The notes beneath the pieces were generated by a model. It worked only from the letters and a program-made list of their open reading frames with translations, made no database searches and was not told the DNA's origin. Position numbers and translations under genes: made by a program. From NCBI RefSeq assembly GCF_024623785.1, contig NZ_JANKBZ010000042.1:22472-86471 (forward strand): 64,000 bases of DNA. Reading direction: 5' to 3'. This DNA is from Archangium lipolyticum. GTDB taxonomy: Bacteria > Myxococcota > Myxococcia > Myxococcales > Myxococcaceae. Shown in pieces: positions 9,716-19,861 of the stretch (the first letter of the stretch is position 1; the number at the start of each line of letters is the position of its first letter).

Positions 9716-12700
9716 GTGGACCACGAAGAATCCTTGCTGAAGAGCGAGCCCTTCGAGCCCCGGTCCCTGGGTCCCTACCAGCTACAGGGGGTTCTCGGGC
9801 GCGGGGGAATGGGCGTCGTCTATCTGGGACACCATCGGGACCGGAATGAGCTCGTCGCACTGAAGACGGTCCGGGGGGCGCTCGAATCCCCGTTGACCCG
9901 TCTCCAGTGGGAGGTCCGGATGCTCGGCCGCATCCAGCACCCCGGGGTGGTCCGGATCCTCGACAATGGCATCTCCGGTGGGTTGCCCTGGTATGCGATG
10001 GAGCTGGTGAAGGGCCGCACGCTCCAGCACCTCATCGAGCGCTCCTGGCGTGCCGAGGAGCCTCCGCTCGATGCCGCTTCCCCGGAGCTGCCCGTGCTTC
10101 CACTGCTGAAGCTCGTGCGGAGCTTGTGCGCGCCGCTGGCCTACCTGCATGGCTGTGGTCTGGTCCACCGTGATCTCAAGCCCGGGAACGTCTTCGTCCG
10201 CGAGGATGGGTCGGTGGTGCTCGGAGACCTCGGCGTGGCGGCGGCCTTCAGTGGTGCCCACGGGCGCGAGCTGCTCCAGGTGGACGAGGCCAGGCTGGGC
10301 ACCCTCCTCTACATGGCGCCCGAGCAGATCCTCGGTGATCTGGTGGACGCCCGTGCCGACCTCTACTCGCTCGGGTGCATCCTGTATGAGTGCGTGACCG
10401 GTTTCCCTCCCTTCGTGGGGGTCACGAGCAGGGCCGTCCGCAAGCAGCATCTCCGGCAGCCGCCCACTCCTCCCTCCGCGCTCCTCGAAGAGCCACTTCC
10501 GGAGCGGCTGGAATGGCTCATCCTCAAGCTGCTCGAGAAGCGTCCCCAGGACCGGCTGGGCTACGCCCAGGATGTCGACCGGGTGCTCGGGGAGTTGGGG
10601 GTGGAGGCGGTGAGGCCGGCGCACCTGCCCAGGCCCCGGCCCTACCTCTACCGGTCCCTCTTCACGGGGCGGGAGGATGCGGTGCGGAGCCTCCGTGCCA
10701 GGCTCGACGCCCTGAGCCAGGGCCGGGGTGACCGCGTCTTCATCGGTGGCGGCAGTGGCGTGGGCAAGACGCGGTTGGCCATGGAGATGGCCCGCGAGGC
10801 CGTCTTCAGCGAGCTGACGGTGGTGACCGGCGAGTGCATTCCGCTCGGGCTCTCGGGCACCCGGGTGGTCGCCACGACGCGGGCCTCTCCGCTGCACCCC
10901 TTCCGCCCGCTGCTGACCCTGGTGGTGGACCGGTGCCGCGCCTGGGGTGAGGCGGAGACGGAGCGGATCCTCGGGCCGTGGGGCAAGGTGCTCGTCCCCT
11001 TCGAGCCCGCCCTGGATTCGCTTCCCTGTCTGCGTGAGCGGCCTCCTCCTCCTCCCCTGGCCAACAACGAGGCCGAGCGCGCGCGCATCTTCACTTCCCT
11101 CCAGGAAGTCCTCTTCGCCTTCGGCGAGGAGGAGTCGCTGCTGTTCATCCTCGATGACCTGCAGTGGGCGGACGAGCTGACGTTGAGCTTCCTGAAACAG
11201 CTTCGATATGAGGATCTGGCCGAGCGGGGCGTGTTGCTGCTGGGCACGTACCGCATGGAGGAGCTGCGCGAGCCCCTGCGCGAAGTGGTGTCCGCGAGGG
11301 CCCTGCACCTGGAGCTGGGGCGGCTCGACGAGTCGAGCATCCGGTCCATGGTCCGCGGCATGCTGGCCCTGGACTCACTGCCTCCGGACTTCGACGGGCT
11401 GGTGCTCCAATCCGAGGGCAATCCCTTCTTCGTCGCCGAGTACCTGCGAGCCGCCATCGCGGAGGGGCTGCTGTACCGCGACGCCTCCGGGCGTTGGCGG
11501 TTGGACGAGCGGGCCCCTGGCTCGCTCGAGGCGCTCGCGCTCCCCGAGTCCATCGCGGAGATCATCAACCGGCGCCTGGGCGGTCTGGATGCCCGGGCCC
11601 GTGTCATGGTGGAGCTGGCCGCCGTGCTCGGGCGCGAGCTCGACGCCGAGTTGTTGCTGAGCACCGTTCCGCTGAGTGAGCCGGCGGGCCTGGAGGCCCT
11701 GGAGACGCTGCGGGTGCGGCAGGTTCTCGAGCACGTGGGGGGAGGCCGGCTTCGCTTCATCCACGACAAGCTGCGCGAGCTCACCTACGCGAGCCTGCCC
11801 CCCGAGCGGCGCCGCCAGCTCCACCATCGGTCCGCCGAGGCTCTCGAGCAGCGCCACGCCCGGGAACAGGACTTCGCGCTGTTGTTCCCCAGCCTGGCCC
11901 ACCACTGGGCGAAGGCCGAGGTGCACGAGCGGGCGAGCCGCTACTTCCGTCTGGCCGGCGATCGCGCCCGGGCCACCTATGCCAATGGCCAGGCGATCTC
12001 CTTCTACCAATCGGCCTTGTCCGAGGCGGAGCTGCTCCAGGGCCCGGACGAGGACTTCCGCTACCTCCACGAGAGTCTGGGAGACATGCTGGCCCTCAGT
12101 GGACGGCAGGAGGAAGCGCGCGCCGCGTATGGCGAGGCCCTGGCCCGGCTCTCCCCGGACCAGAAGCGCGAGCGCGCTGGCCTCTACCGCAAGGTGGGCA
12201 AGACCTGGGAGACGCACCACCAGCACGAGGCCGCGCTGCGCGCCTGCGACGAGGCCGAGGCCGCGCTGGGCCTGCCCCCTTCGGAGCCCGGTGAGGCTGG
12301 AGCGGAGGAGGCCGCGTCCGGCTGGTGGCACGAGTGGGTGCAGATCCAAGTGGAGCGCATCTGGGTCTACTACTGGATGGGAGGGGTCGAGGAGATGGGT
12401 GCGCTCATCGACAAGGTCCGCCTTCCCGTGGAAGCACGAGGCACGTCCGCGCAACGCGCGCGCTTCTTCCAGGCCATCCTCCTGTGGGCCTTCCGGCGTG
12501 AGAACTACGTCCTTTCCGCCGGGACGGTGCACACCGCCCGGCAGGCGGTGGAGGCCAGCGAACAAGCCGGGGACCTTTCCGAGCGGGCGACGTGCCGCTT
12601 CTTCCTCGCCTTCGCCCTGTTGTTCCACGGGGACCTGGAGGAGTCGGAGCGGCAGGGCCTGGAGGGGTTGCGGCTGGCGGAGCGGGTGGGGGACCTGACG

Positions 12701-13186
12701 TTGCAGTCACGCCTGCTGACGTACCTGCTGCAGGTGTACCGGCGGCGGGGTCTGGTGTCCGAGGCGCGCGTCTGGCTCGAGCGGAGCCTGCGGGTCGCGA
12801 CCGAGGCGCGCATGGACGACTACGTGGGCGCGGCCCTGGCCACCCGGGCCTGGGTGGCTTGGAGGGAGCAGCGCCTGGAGGATGCCGAGCGGGACGCGCG
12901 GGACGCGGTGGAGCGCTGGCGGAAGCTCGCGGCGCGTTACTCGCACTTTGGCGGGCAATGGCAGGCGTTGCTGCTGCTGCTGGCGCTGGAGTCGCGGCGC
13001 GGTGAGGTGGAGGAGGCGGTGGAGCGCGCGCGCATGATGCTGGACCCGACGCAGATTCCCCTGCCCGAGCCACTGGCCGGTGCACTGAGGGCAGCGCTCG
13101 AGGCGTGGGGTCAGGGCCAGCGGCAGGCGGCGCTCGAGCACCTGCGGCGTGCGGTCGGGATCGCCGGGGAGTTGCGGTTCCTATGA
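9716..13186 (+). CDS. Ser/Thr protein kinase fused to an AAA ATPase and TPR-like region (PknK type)
   Basis: About 1156 residues. The kinase domain (about 20-300) has LGRGGMGVVYLG, Lys50, HRDLKPGN (151-158), a DLG instead of DFG at 171-173, and MAPEQ. An ATPase of the PknK/MalT STAND type follows: Walker A GGGSGVGKTR (Lys351) and Walker B LLFILDDLQWAD. The C-terminal 500 residues are helical TPR-like repeats, usually used for ligand or partner binding. No membrane helix is evident, so it is cytoplasmic. I prefer GTG 9716 because GGGAGCGGAG lies just upstream; ATG 9647 would add 23 residues of poor complexity. It follows the YcaO-TfuA pair and shares its upstream element, so it may control that pathway. 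Its phosphorylation targets are unknown. Confidence 0.92.
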   Translation: MDHEESLLKSEPFEPRSLGPYQLQGVLGRGGMGVVYLGHHRDRNELVALKTVRGALESPLTRLQWEVRMLGRIQHPGVVRILDNGISGGLPWYAMELVKGRTLQHLIERSWRAEEPPLDAASPELPVLPLLKLVRSLCAPLAYLHGCGLVHRDLKPGNVFVREDGSVVLGDLGVAAAFSGAHGRELLQVDEARLGTLLYMAPEQILGDLVDARADLYSLGCILYECVTGFPPFVGVTSRAVRKQHLRQPPTPPSALLEEPLPERLEWLILKLLEKRPQDRLGYAQDVDRVLGELGVEAVRPAHLPRPRPYLYRSLFTGREDAVRSLRARLDALSQGRGDRVFIGGGSGVGKTRLAMEMAREAVFSELTVVTGECIPLGLSGTRVVATTRASPLHPFRPLLTLVVDRCRAWGEAETERILGPWGKVLVPFEPALDSLPCLRERPPPPPLANNEAERARIFTSLQEVLFAFGEEESLLFILDDLQWADELTLSFLKQLRYEDLAERGVLLLGTYRMEELREPLREVVSARALHLELGRLDESSIRSMVRGMLALDSLPPDFDGLVLQSEGNPFFVAEYLRAAIAEGLLYRDASGRWRLDERAPGSLEALALPESIAEIINRRLGGLDARARVMVELAAVLGRELDAELLLSTVPLSEPAGLEALETLRVRQVLEHVGGGRLRFIHDKLRELTYASLPPERRRQLHHRSAEALEQRHAREQDFALLFPSLAHHWAKAEVHERASRYFRLAGDRARATYANGQAISFYQSALSEAELLQGPDEDFRYLHESLGDMLALSGRQEEARAAYGEALARLSPDQKRERAGLYRKVGKTWETHHQHEAALRACDEAEAALGLPPSEPGEAGAEEAASGWWHEWVQIQVERIWVYYWMGGVEEMGALIDKVRLPVEARGTSAQRARFFQAILLWAFRRENYVLSAGTVHTARQAVEASEQAGDLSERATCRFFLAFALLFHGDLEESERQGLEGLRLAERVGDLTLQSRLLTYLLQVYRRRGLVSEARVWLERSLRVATEARMDDYVGAALATRAWVAWREQRLEDAERDARDAVERWRKLAARYSHFGGQWQALLLLLALESRRGEVEEAVERARMMLDPTQIPLPEPLAGALRAALEAWGQGQRQAALEHLRRAVGIAGELRFL

Positions 13187-13210
13187 ACACCGGAGGGAGG
13201 TATCTCGGAT

Positions 13211-14338
13211 ATGTCGAATGGCGTTCCCAGTGAGTTGCAGGTCTCACGCTTCCTCATCCTGCGCACCTTCAGAACGGTCAAGCCGGAGAAGATGGCGGTC
13301 TTCATGAACGCCATCACCTGGCAGGCGGCATGGCTTCGGCACCACTTCAAATGGGTCCGGGTGTTGGTGGGCTATGCCTTGACGGATATTCCCGAGCGCG
13401 TCCTGGAAATCTATGGCATCCCGACGAACGATCTCGAACGCGCGCAGAGGATCCTGGAGAAGCTGCGCGCGCAAGACGAGTATCAGGAACTGAAGGCGTG
13501 TTGCGATGAGGGGCGAGAGGGGGACGAGGTGGACGGGGTGTTGCTCCCCGCGATGCAATACAAGACCTTCCTGAAAGACTTCATGGAGGAGCACATGAAG
13601 CAGCTCGGCCTCGAGAACAGTCGAAGGCAGCTCCAGAGGGAGCGTGAGGCGAACAGGATGCAGCTCGCCCGGTTCGACAAGCTTCAAGCCGATCTCGACA
13701 ACACCCGGAAGAGGCTGGCCGGGGCTCGAGATAGACTCTCGGGTCCTCAAGGGACGAGTGCCGTCGCTGATGCGGACGCGAGCAGCGCGGCACGCCAGGA
13801 GGTCTCGCGTCTCGAGAAGGAGGTCCGTTCTTTCGAGGAGCTCATCGCCAGCCTGCCCACCCGCTCCATCCTGAACGACAGGGAGAAGACCTTCCTAAGG
13901 AGGTTGAGCGACGTGGAAAAGGATTTGAAAAAGTCCAAGGAGGATCTCAATCGCCAGTTGGATGCCATTCGCGTCCCGGACTACTTCCTGAACGTCACCA
14001 TCAAGTTGAGCCACGACGCGCTGCCGGCGTACATCCAGGAAATGACGATGCTGCTCGAGGAGTTCGCCTGGGACTTCATGGCAGCCGGCGAAAAGCTCCC
14101 GCTACCCGCGGACGTGGTGGCTCGGGTCCCCACCGGACACGAGATCATGCACATCTGGAGGTTCGGGGATGCCAATGACCTCTACAGGCAGATGGTGGGG
14201 CTGCGGGAGAGCAGGCGCTACTCCGCCGTCAGGCGGCTCCTCACCGACACCGAGAGACAGATGCTGATGTGTGATTGGGAGGCGATTTCGAAGCCAAAGG
14301 CGAAGAAGAAGAAGAAGAACCCCGTTCCTTCACGGTGA
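13211..14338 (+). CDS. Coiled-coil protein of unknown function with poly-Lys tail
   Basis: A 375-residue protein that I do not recognise. Residues 1-90 are globular with many aromatic residues (FMNAITWQAAWLRHHFKWVRVLVGYA). Residues about 105-265 are strongly heptad-like and charged (two coiled-coil blocks split by a Ser/Ala-rich linker). Residues 265-355 are again globular (YFLNVTIKLSHDALPAYIQEMTMLLEEFAWDF). The C-terminus is KPKAKKKKKNPVPSR, a strongly basic tail. Only 24 bp separate it from the kinase gene, with GGAGGGAGG upstream of the ATG, so it is probably in the same operon. The next gene ends in a poly-Glu tail, and the two may interact by charge (speculative). Confidence 0.82.
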   Translation: MSNGVPSELQVSRFLILRTFRTVKPEKMAVFMNAITWQAAWLRHHFKWVRVLVGYALTDIPERVLEIYGIPTNDLERAQRILEKLRAQDEYQELKACCDEGREGDEVDGVLLPAMQYKTFLKDFMEEHMKQLGLENSRRQLQREREANRMQLARFDKLQADLDNTRKRLAGARDRLSGPQGTSAVADADASSAARQEVSRLEKEVRSFEELIASLPTRSILNDREKTFLRRLSDVEKDLKKSKEDLNRQLDAIRVPDYFLNVTIKLSHDALPAYIQEMTMLLEEFAWDFMAAGEKLPLPADVVARVPTGHEIMHIWRFGDANDLYRQMVGLRESRRYSAVRRLLTDTERQMLMCDWEAISKPKAKKKKKNPVPSR

Positions 14339-14353
14339 AGGCAAGGAGGCGTG

Positions 14354-15013
14354 ATGGAAAACCAGCCCGATGTGACAGGAAACCCGCAGCTACCCGAAGA
14401 AGACGACGAGGAGCTCCTGCGCCCCCGCCCGCCAGGCATGGATGACCTGGTGATCCTCGGCAGGGATGACAGGTTCTATTGGCTCCAGAAAAGTGAATAT
14501 CAGAACAAGAGCCATGAGATCGACACCTCCATGATTGGCCAGGCCATGCACCTGGTGGAGCAGGGAGTGATCCTGGCGGATGTTCCCGTGGGCAGCATTC
14601 CAGGGGTTGGGGCCCAGTGCTTCCTGGTGAACCTGGGGGGCATCCGGCGTCCACCGCCGAGGCCCGGAAAGCCCATCCAGCACAAGCCAGCGGAGGGCCC
14701 GCAGCCCATCGATCCCAATGATGACTGCCTCAAGGTCCCCGCGCCTGGGATCGATGATCTGGTGATCCGCGATCGGGACGGGGCTCTCTTCTATTGGGTC
14801 AAGAAGTGCGAGTACCAGAACGAGGGGCACGAGCTCGAACGGTTCGATCCCATCCTGGAGGAACAGGTCAGGCTCCTGACGAACCAGGGCGTGGTGCTCG
14901 CGGATGTCCCCGCGCACAGCTTCCCTGGCGTCGATGACATGGGCTGCCTGGTGAACCTGAAAGGCATCCATCGGCCCGAGCTCAAGCTGGAAGAGGAGGA
15001 GGAGGAGGGTTGA
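14354..15013 (+). CDS. Protein of two tandem copies of an unrecognised ~75-residue domain, acidic tail
   Basis: A 219-residue protein built from a duplicated domain. Copy 1 (about 27-100) and copy 2 (about 131-208) share PG(M/I)DDLVI, an aromatic FYW segment, K(S/C)EYQN-x-(S/G)HE, QGV(I/V)LADVP, (I/F)PGV and a (L/G)CLVNL-like G-I-(R/H)RP ending. The two are joined by a Pro-rich linker and the protein ends ELKLEEEEEEG. No signal peptide or membrane helix is seen. ATG 14354 is set by AAGGAGG 4 nt upstream. It lies 15 bp after the coiled-coil gene and is likely the last gene of the YcaO-TfuA-kinase unit. I know of no named family that fits. Confidence 0.85.
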   Translation: MENQPDVTGNPQLPEEDDEELLRPRPPGMDDLVILGRDDRFYWLQKSEYQNKSHEIDTSMIGQAMHLVEQGVILADVPVGSIPGVGAQCFLVNLGGIRRPPPRPGKPIQHKPAEGPQPIDPNDDCLKVPAPGIDDLVIRDRDGALFYWVKKCEYQNEGHELERFDPILEEQVRLLTNQGVVLADVPAHSFPGVDDMGCLVNLKGIHRPELKLEEEEEEG

Positions 15014-15014
15014 C

Positions 15015-15104
15015 TCACCAGGCAGGGCGGACGCGCACCCGCATGAAGCCATCCCACCAATAGGTGGAGAGCACCTCGATGACCGTGCCCGCAGGGAGTG
15101 ACTC
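15015..15104 (-). pseudogene. Possible C-terminal remnant of a decayed gene
   Basis: On the minus strand, immediately after an in-frame TGA, 29 codons read ESLPAGTVIEVLSTYW then WDGFMRVRVRPAW and stop. This looks like the natural C-terminus of a real protein (turn, strand, aromatic pair, strand) but has no start codon or upstream coding sequence. It lies within the 318-bp gap 15014-15331, where I otherwise see no gene. Confidence 0.25.
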
Positions 15105-15331
15105 TCATGTGCGGATGCTCCTCACGAGGCCCCGCGGGGCTCATCCCCACGCTTCTCGTCGCGAGAAGCTGGAGAGCCCCCCTGGCGCCGCCAAGAACGC
15201 GGGCTCGGGGTGGGGCCGCGATGGCGAAAAGTCTGACAATCCTGTCAGGGTCTCGTGCTCACCGAGGCATCAGAGGCGTGAGCTCTCAGGGGGTTCGAGG
15301 GCTGGCCTGGCGTTTGCTTCGCCCGGGCGCC

Positions 15332-15982
15332 ATGCGACACCTCATCATGGGCATCTTGGCGGCGGTCATCTTCTCGGGCTGTGGAGAGTCCAAGGACGCC
15401 GTGCAGGATCGGATGGAGTCCTTCGCGGACGAGCAGGAGGGCAGGGAGCGCGTCATCGAGCTGCGTGAAACGGATCCGGCCCGAGGGCTCGTCATCCACT
15501 GCCCCCTCCATGTGGTCTGTGACGAGAACGACAGCTACCGCCTGTACAAGCACGACGCGAGCGGCATCCACCTGTCGCTCAGCTTCGATCCCATCGTCGT
15601 GAAGGACATGACGCTGGATTCCTTGCGCGAGCACCTCGAACACGTGAGCTACGAGCTGAGGGCGGTGGAGGGTCTCGAGGCCGCCGGCTGGCGGATCGGC
15701 ACGCGCAGCGTGGTGCACCGGGCGGGGCAGCCGGACTTCCAGGTGCAGCTCACGGGCCTCCAGGATGGACGGCTGCGGGGGGAGATCCGCACGGCCATCG
15801 TGAATCTCGTCGGCCGTCAGACGGCGGACGAGGCTTGTGAGCATCCTCCGCAGGATGCCCCGCTTCCGGATCATTGTTACGCCAGCGCCAGGACGAACAT
15901 CCCGCTGCGCATCGTGTTCGACCTCCCCATCCAGGAGGGAGTGCTCGACTGCCGCGGCGGCCAGACGCCGGGGTGCGGCTGA
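15332..15982 (+). CDS. Predicted lipoprotein, function unknown
   Basis: Encodes 216 residues with a short leader MRHLIMGILAAVIFSGCGES: positive N-terminus, hydrophobic core and lipobox FSGC with Cys17. The mature part is soluble, with Cys residues in CPLHVVCDEND and later in EACEHPPQDAPLPDHCY and LDCRGGQTPGC that could form disulfides in the periplasm or at the outer membrane. I recognise no family. The ATG at 15332 is chosen because it begins the lipoprotein leader; there is no clear ribosome site, and the open frame upstream to 15098 looks non-coding. It is 130 bp from the NtrC-type gene and may be a separate unit. Confidence 0.75.
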   Translation: MRHLIMGILAAVIFSGCGESKDAVQDRMESFADEQEGRERVIELRETDPARGLVIHCPLHVVCDENDSYRLYKHDASGIHLSLSFDPIVVKDMTLDSLREHLEHVSYELRAVEGLEAAGWRIGTRSVVHRAGQPDFQVQLTGLQDGRLRGEIRTAIVNLVGRQTADEACEHPPQDAPLPDHCYASARTNIPLRIVFDLPIQEGVLDCRGGQTPGCG

Positions 15983-16112
15983 CGGGGGCGCACCTGTCCG
16001 GAGCGAGCCGGTCGTCCGCTCCGTGGCCAGGGATGGGTGGGGGGTCCCCTCGGAATGGCGGAAGGTGTCCGGGTCCGAGGCATGATGGGCCCGGACGCGC
16101 GGGAGGTGACGC

Positions 16113-17468
<1,356 letters not shown>

Positions 17469-17469
17469 G

Positions 17470-18114
17470 TTGTTCTTCACTTCGCTCATGGCCTTCGCGT
17501 TCGGGTTCATCGGCTCCATTCCGCTGACCGGTCCGATCGCGGTGTTGGTGTTCTCCCTGGGGGTGCGCAAGCGCTACGGCGTGGCCGTGCGCGTGGGCCT
17601 GGGGGCGGCGCTGGCGGAGGCCCTCTATGCCACCGTGGCCTTCTGGGGCTTCACGACCTTCCTCGCGGACAGGCCCGTCATCCTCCCCATCTCGCACGGG
17701 GTGAGCGCCGCCGTGCTGGCGCTGCTCGGGGTGTACTTCTTCCGGTGGAAGCCCGAGGCGGAGGAAGAGGTGGCGCCCTCCAGCCGGTGGCACGTCACGG
17801 GCTTCCTGCTCGGCTTCACCCTCTCCGCGCTCAACCCCACCCTGCTGGCCACGTGGAGCGCGGCCGTCGCCTTCCTCTACTCGCGGCAGCTCTTCACCTT
17901 CTCCGAGGTGCTCGCGCTCCCCTTCGGCGCCGCGGCGGGCGCGGGCGTGGCCTGCTGGGAGCTGCTGTTCGTCTGGCTGCTCCGCCGCTATGAGGACCAA
18001 CTACCGCGCTCCGCGTTGTCCTGGGTGGTGCGGGCCATGGGGCTGCTGCTCCTGGCGGCGGCTTTTCTCGCCGGGCGAGACCTCGTCCGGGAACTGGCGG
18101 GAGCCGCTCGCTGA
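17470..18114 (+). CDS. LysE/RhtB-type small-molecule exporter
   Basis: A 214-residue inner membrane protein with about six helices, matching the LysE translocator family that exports amino acids and related small molecules. The family-like N-terminus is FGFIGSIPLTGPIAVLVFSLGVRKRYG, followed later by LGFTLSALNPTLLATWSAAVAFLY, where an Asn-Pro motif sits in the helix typical of the family. The start is the TTG at 17470, supported by AAGGAGA 5 nt upstream and lying one base after the regulator's TGA. The substrate is unknown. Co-transcription with the NtrC-type gene suggests expression with that regulator, though the regulator need not control it. Confidence 0.85.
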   Translation: MFFTSLMAFAFGFIGSIPLTGPIAVLVFSLGVRKRYGVAVRVGLGAALAEALYATVAFWGFTTFLADRPVILPISHGVSAAVLALLGVYFFRWKPEAEEEVAPSSRWHVTGFLLGFTLSALNPTLLATWSAAVAFLYSRQLFTFSEVLALPFGAAAGAGVACWELLFVWLLRRYEDQLPRSALSWVVRAMGLLLLAAAFLAGRDLVRELAGAAR

Positions 18115-18130
18115 TGAGCGGTCCGGCCCC

Positions 18131-18174
18131 TTGATTACCCAATCAATATTAGTTAGTTGATGCTAGCTAACTAA
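18131..18174. promoter_or_regulatory. Two perfect palindromes in an AT-rich block before the PAP2 gene
   Basis: An unusually AT-rich island holds TTGATT-ACCC-AATCAA (18131-18146) and an 8-bp inverted repeat TTAGTTAG (18149-18156) with CTAACTAA (18167-18174). Both look like operator sites for a dimeric repressor of TetR or MarR type. They lie 15 nt before the PAP2 ATG, so binding would block transcription of that gene. No repressor gene is adjacent. Confidence 0.5.
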
Positions 18175-18189
18175 CGGGTGGGCGGCGCG

Positions 18190-19143
18190 ATGAGACATCT
18201 CCGACGGGTTCTGCACGAGAAGACTCTCGCGGGTGCGTTGAGAGGGGAGGTGCACCTGCGAGGCGTGGATGTCGTCATCCTGGTGTCCTGCTCGCTGGCG
18301 GCCCTGGCGCTCGCGGGGCCGGCGCGGTGGGCGCCCGGGGCCACGGAGTCCTCGGTGTATTTCCTGGCGCTCGCGCTCGGGCCGCTGGTGCTGCGGACCC
18401 TGGAGTCCACCTTCCCCCAGCACCGGATGCTGGCCTTCGTGGCCTCCTTCTGGCTGCTGCCGGTGTTGAGCGTGAGCCACGGGCTGCTCAACCCCCTGGT
18501 GGATGCCATCACCCCGGTGCTGCGCGATGCCCAGCTCGCCGCCATGGACCAGCTGCTGCTCGGCGCGCAGGCCTCGGTGCTGCTCGGGCACATGGTGCCT
18601 CCGTGGCTCACGGAGATCCTGATGGTCTGCTACTACGGCCACTTCATCTGGCCGGTGGCGCTGGCGGGGGTGCTGTACTTCACCGGGCAGCGGAGCTCCT
18701 TCGACGAGTACCTGCTGGCGCTCAGCCTCTTCTTCTCCTTCAACTACTTCAGCTACGCGCTGGTGCCGGCCATCGGCCCGCGCTACTTCCTCTCCCACGC
18801 CTTCTCCGAGCCCCTGGTGGGACTGTGGCTGACGCCCTTCCTGGACTCGGTGATGCGCACGCCGCCCTTCGCGCGGGACTGCTTTCCCTCGGGGCACACG
18901 GGCGTCACGCTGCTGGTGCTGCTGTATGCCTTCCGCTTCGAGCGGCGCGTCTTCCGCGTGATGCTGCTGCCGGGCCTGGGTCTCATCGCGGCCACCCTGG
19001 TGGGACGTTTCCACTACCTGACGGACCTGCTGTGCGCGGTGCCGTTGGTGTTGGTGGTGGTGGGACTCGCGCTGGTGTGGAGCCGGGCGGGCTCGACGTC
19101 ACAGTCCTCTCCCGAGCCTCGCGCGGGTGTCCGGACGGCGTAG
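18190..19143 (+). CDS. PAP2-superfamily membrane phosphatase
   Basis: A 317-residue membrane protein of the PAP2 superfamily (lipid phosphatase or inositol-phosphorylceramide-synthase-like branch). The C-terminal half holds the catalytic motifs: DCFPSGHTGVTLLVL (PSGH) and GRFHYLTDLLCAV (the His-x3-Asp motif), embedded in about six hydrophobic helices. The N-terminal half adds helices and loops of no known motif. The ATG at 18190 is chosen over the in-frame GTG at 18178 because the latter lies close against the palindromic operator block. It would hydrolyse or transfer phosphate on a lipid-linked substrate at the membrane; the actual lipid is unknown. It is followed 10 bp later by the DsbA/HCCA-isomerase-like gene. 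Confidence 0.88.
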   Translation: MRHLRRVLHEKTLAGALRGEVHLRGVDVVILVSCSLAALALAGPARWAPGATESSVYFLALALGPLVLRTLESTFPQHRMLAFVASFWLLPVLSVSHGLLNPLVDAITPVLRDAQLAAMDQLLLGAQASVLLGHMVPPWLTEILMVCYYGHFIWPVALAGVLYFTGQRSSFDEYLLALSLFFSFNYFSYALVPAIGPRYFLSHAFSEPLVGLWLTPFLDSVMRTPPFARDCFPSGHTGVTLLVLLYAFRFERRVFRVMLLPGLGLIAATLVGRFHYLTDLLCAVPLVLVVVGLALVWSRAGSTSQSSPEPRAGVRTA

Positions 19144-19153
19144 AGTCGGGGCC

Positions 19154-19810
19154 ATGAACCGGCCCCCCCTTCGCTTCTTCTTCGACTACGTCTCGCCGTA
19201 CGCGTATCTCGCGTGGACACAGCTGCCGGCGCTGGCCGCGCGTCACGGCCGCACCGTGGAGCTGGTGCCGGTGCTGTTCGCGGGGATGCTCAACGCGCTC
19301 GGCACGACGGGACCCGCCGAGGTGCCCGCGAAGCGCTTCTACATCTACAAGCACACCCGGCGGATCGCCCACGAGCTCGGCGTGCCCTTCGTCATGCCCG
19401 CGAGCCATCCCTTCAATCCATTGCTCGCGCTCCGGGTGACGGCCGCCGTGGGGGACGCGGAGGCCCGGCACCAGCTCGTCTCCGCGCTCTACGCGGCGGT
19501 GTGGGCCGGGGGCGGAGGTCTGGTGGAGCCGGAGCGGGTGCGCGCGGTCGTGGCCTCGGTGGGGCTGGATGTGCGGGAGCTGCTCGAGGCGGCACAGTCG
19601 CCGGCCGTGAAGGACCAGGTGCGCCGCAACACGGAGGAACTGCTCGCGCTGGGGGGCTTCGGCGTCCCCACCGTCGTGGCCGATGGGGAGCTCTTCTTCG
19701 GTGTCGACTCGCTGGGCCACCTGGAGCGGTTCCTGCGCGGAGAGGACCCCATCACCCCCGAGGAGATGGAGCGCCTGCGGAACCTGCCCGTCGCCGCGTC
19801 ACGCATCTGA
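19154..19810 (+). CDS. DsbA-family protein, 2-hydroxychromene-2-carboxylate isomerase type
   Basis: A 218-residue thioredoxin-fold protein of the HCCA isomerase/kappa-GST branch of the DsbA family. It begins LRFFFDYVSPYAYLAW, where the Ser of SPY replaces the CxxC of true oxidoreductases, and carries the typical later segments PAKRFYIYKHTRRIAHELGVPF, FNPLLALR and GGFGVPTVVADGELFFGVDSLGHLERFL with a cis-Pro (GVPT). There is no signal peptide, so it is cytoplasmic and likely uses glutathione or a similar thiol to isomerise an aromatic-derived substrate; the substrate is unknown. It begins 10 bp after the PAP2 gene, so they may share a transcript. Confidence 0.88.
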   Translation: MNRPPLRFFFDYVSPYAYLAWTQLPALAARHGRTVELVPVLFAGMLNALGTTGPAEVPAKRFYIYKHTRRIAHELGVPFVMPASHPFNPLLALRVTAAVGDAEARHQLVSALYAAVWAGGGGLVEPERVRAVVASVGLDVRELLEAAQSPAVKDQVRRNTEELLALGGFGVPTVVADGELFFGVDSLGHLERFLRGEDPITPEEMERLRNLPVAASRI

Positions 19811-19861
19811 GTCCGGGTCGCGCGCCTGCTCGCCCGCTGGGGGGGGCGGAGGGGATGATAA

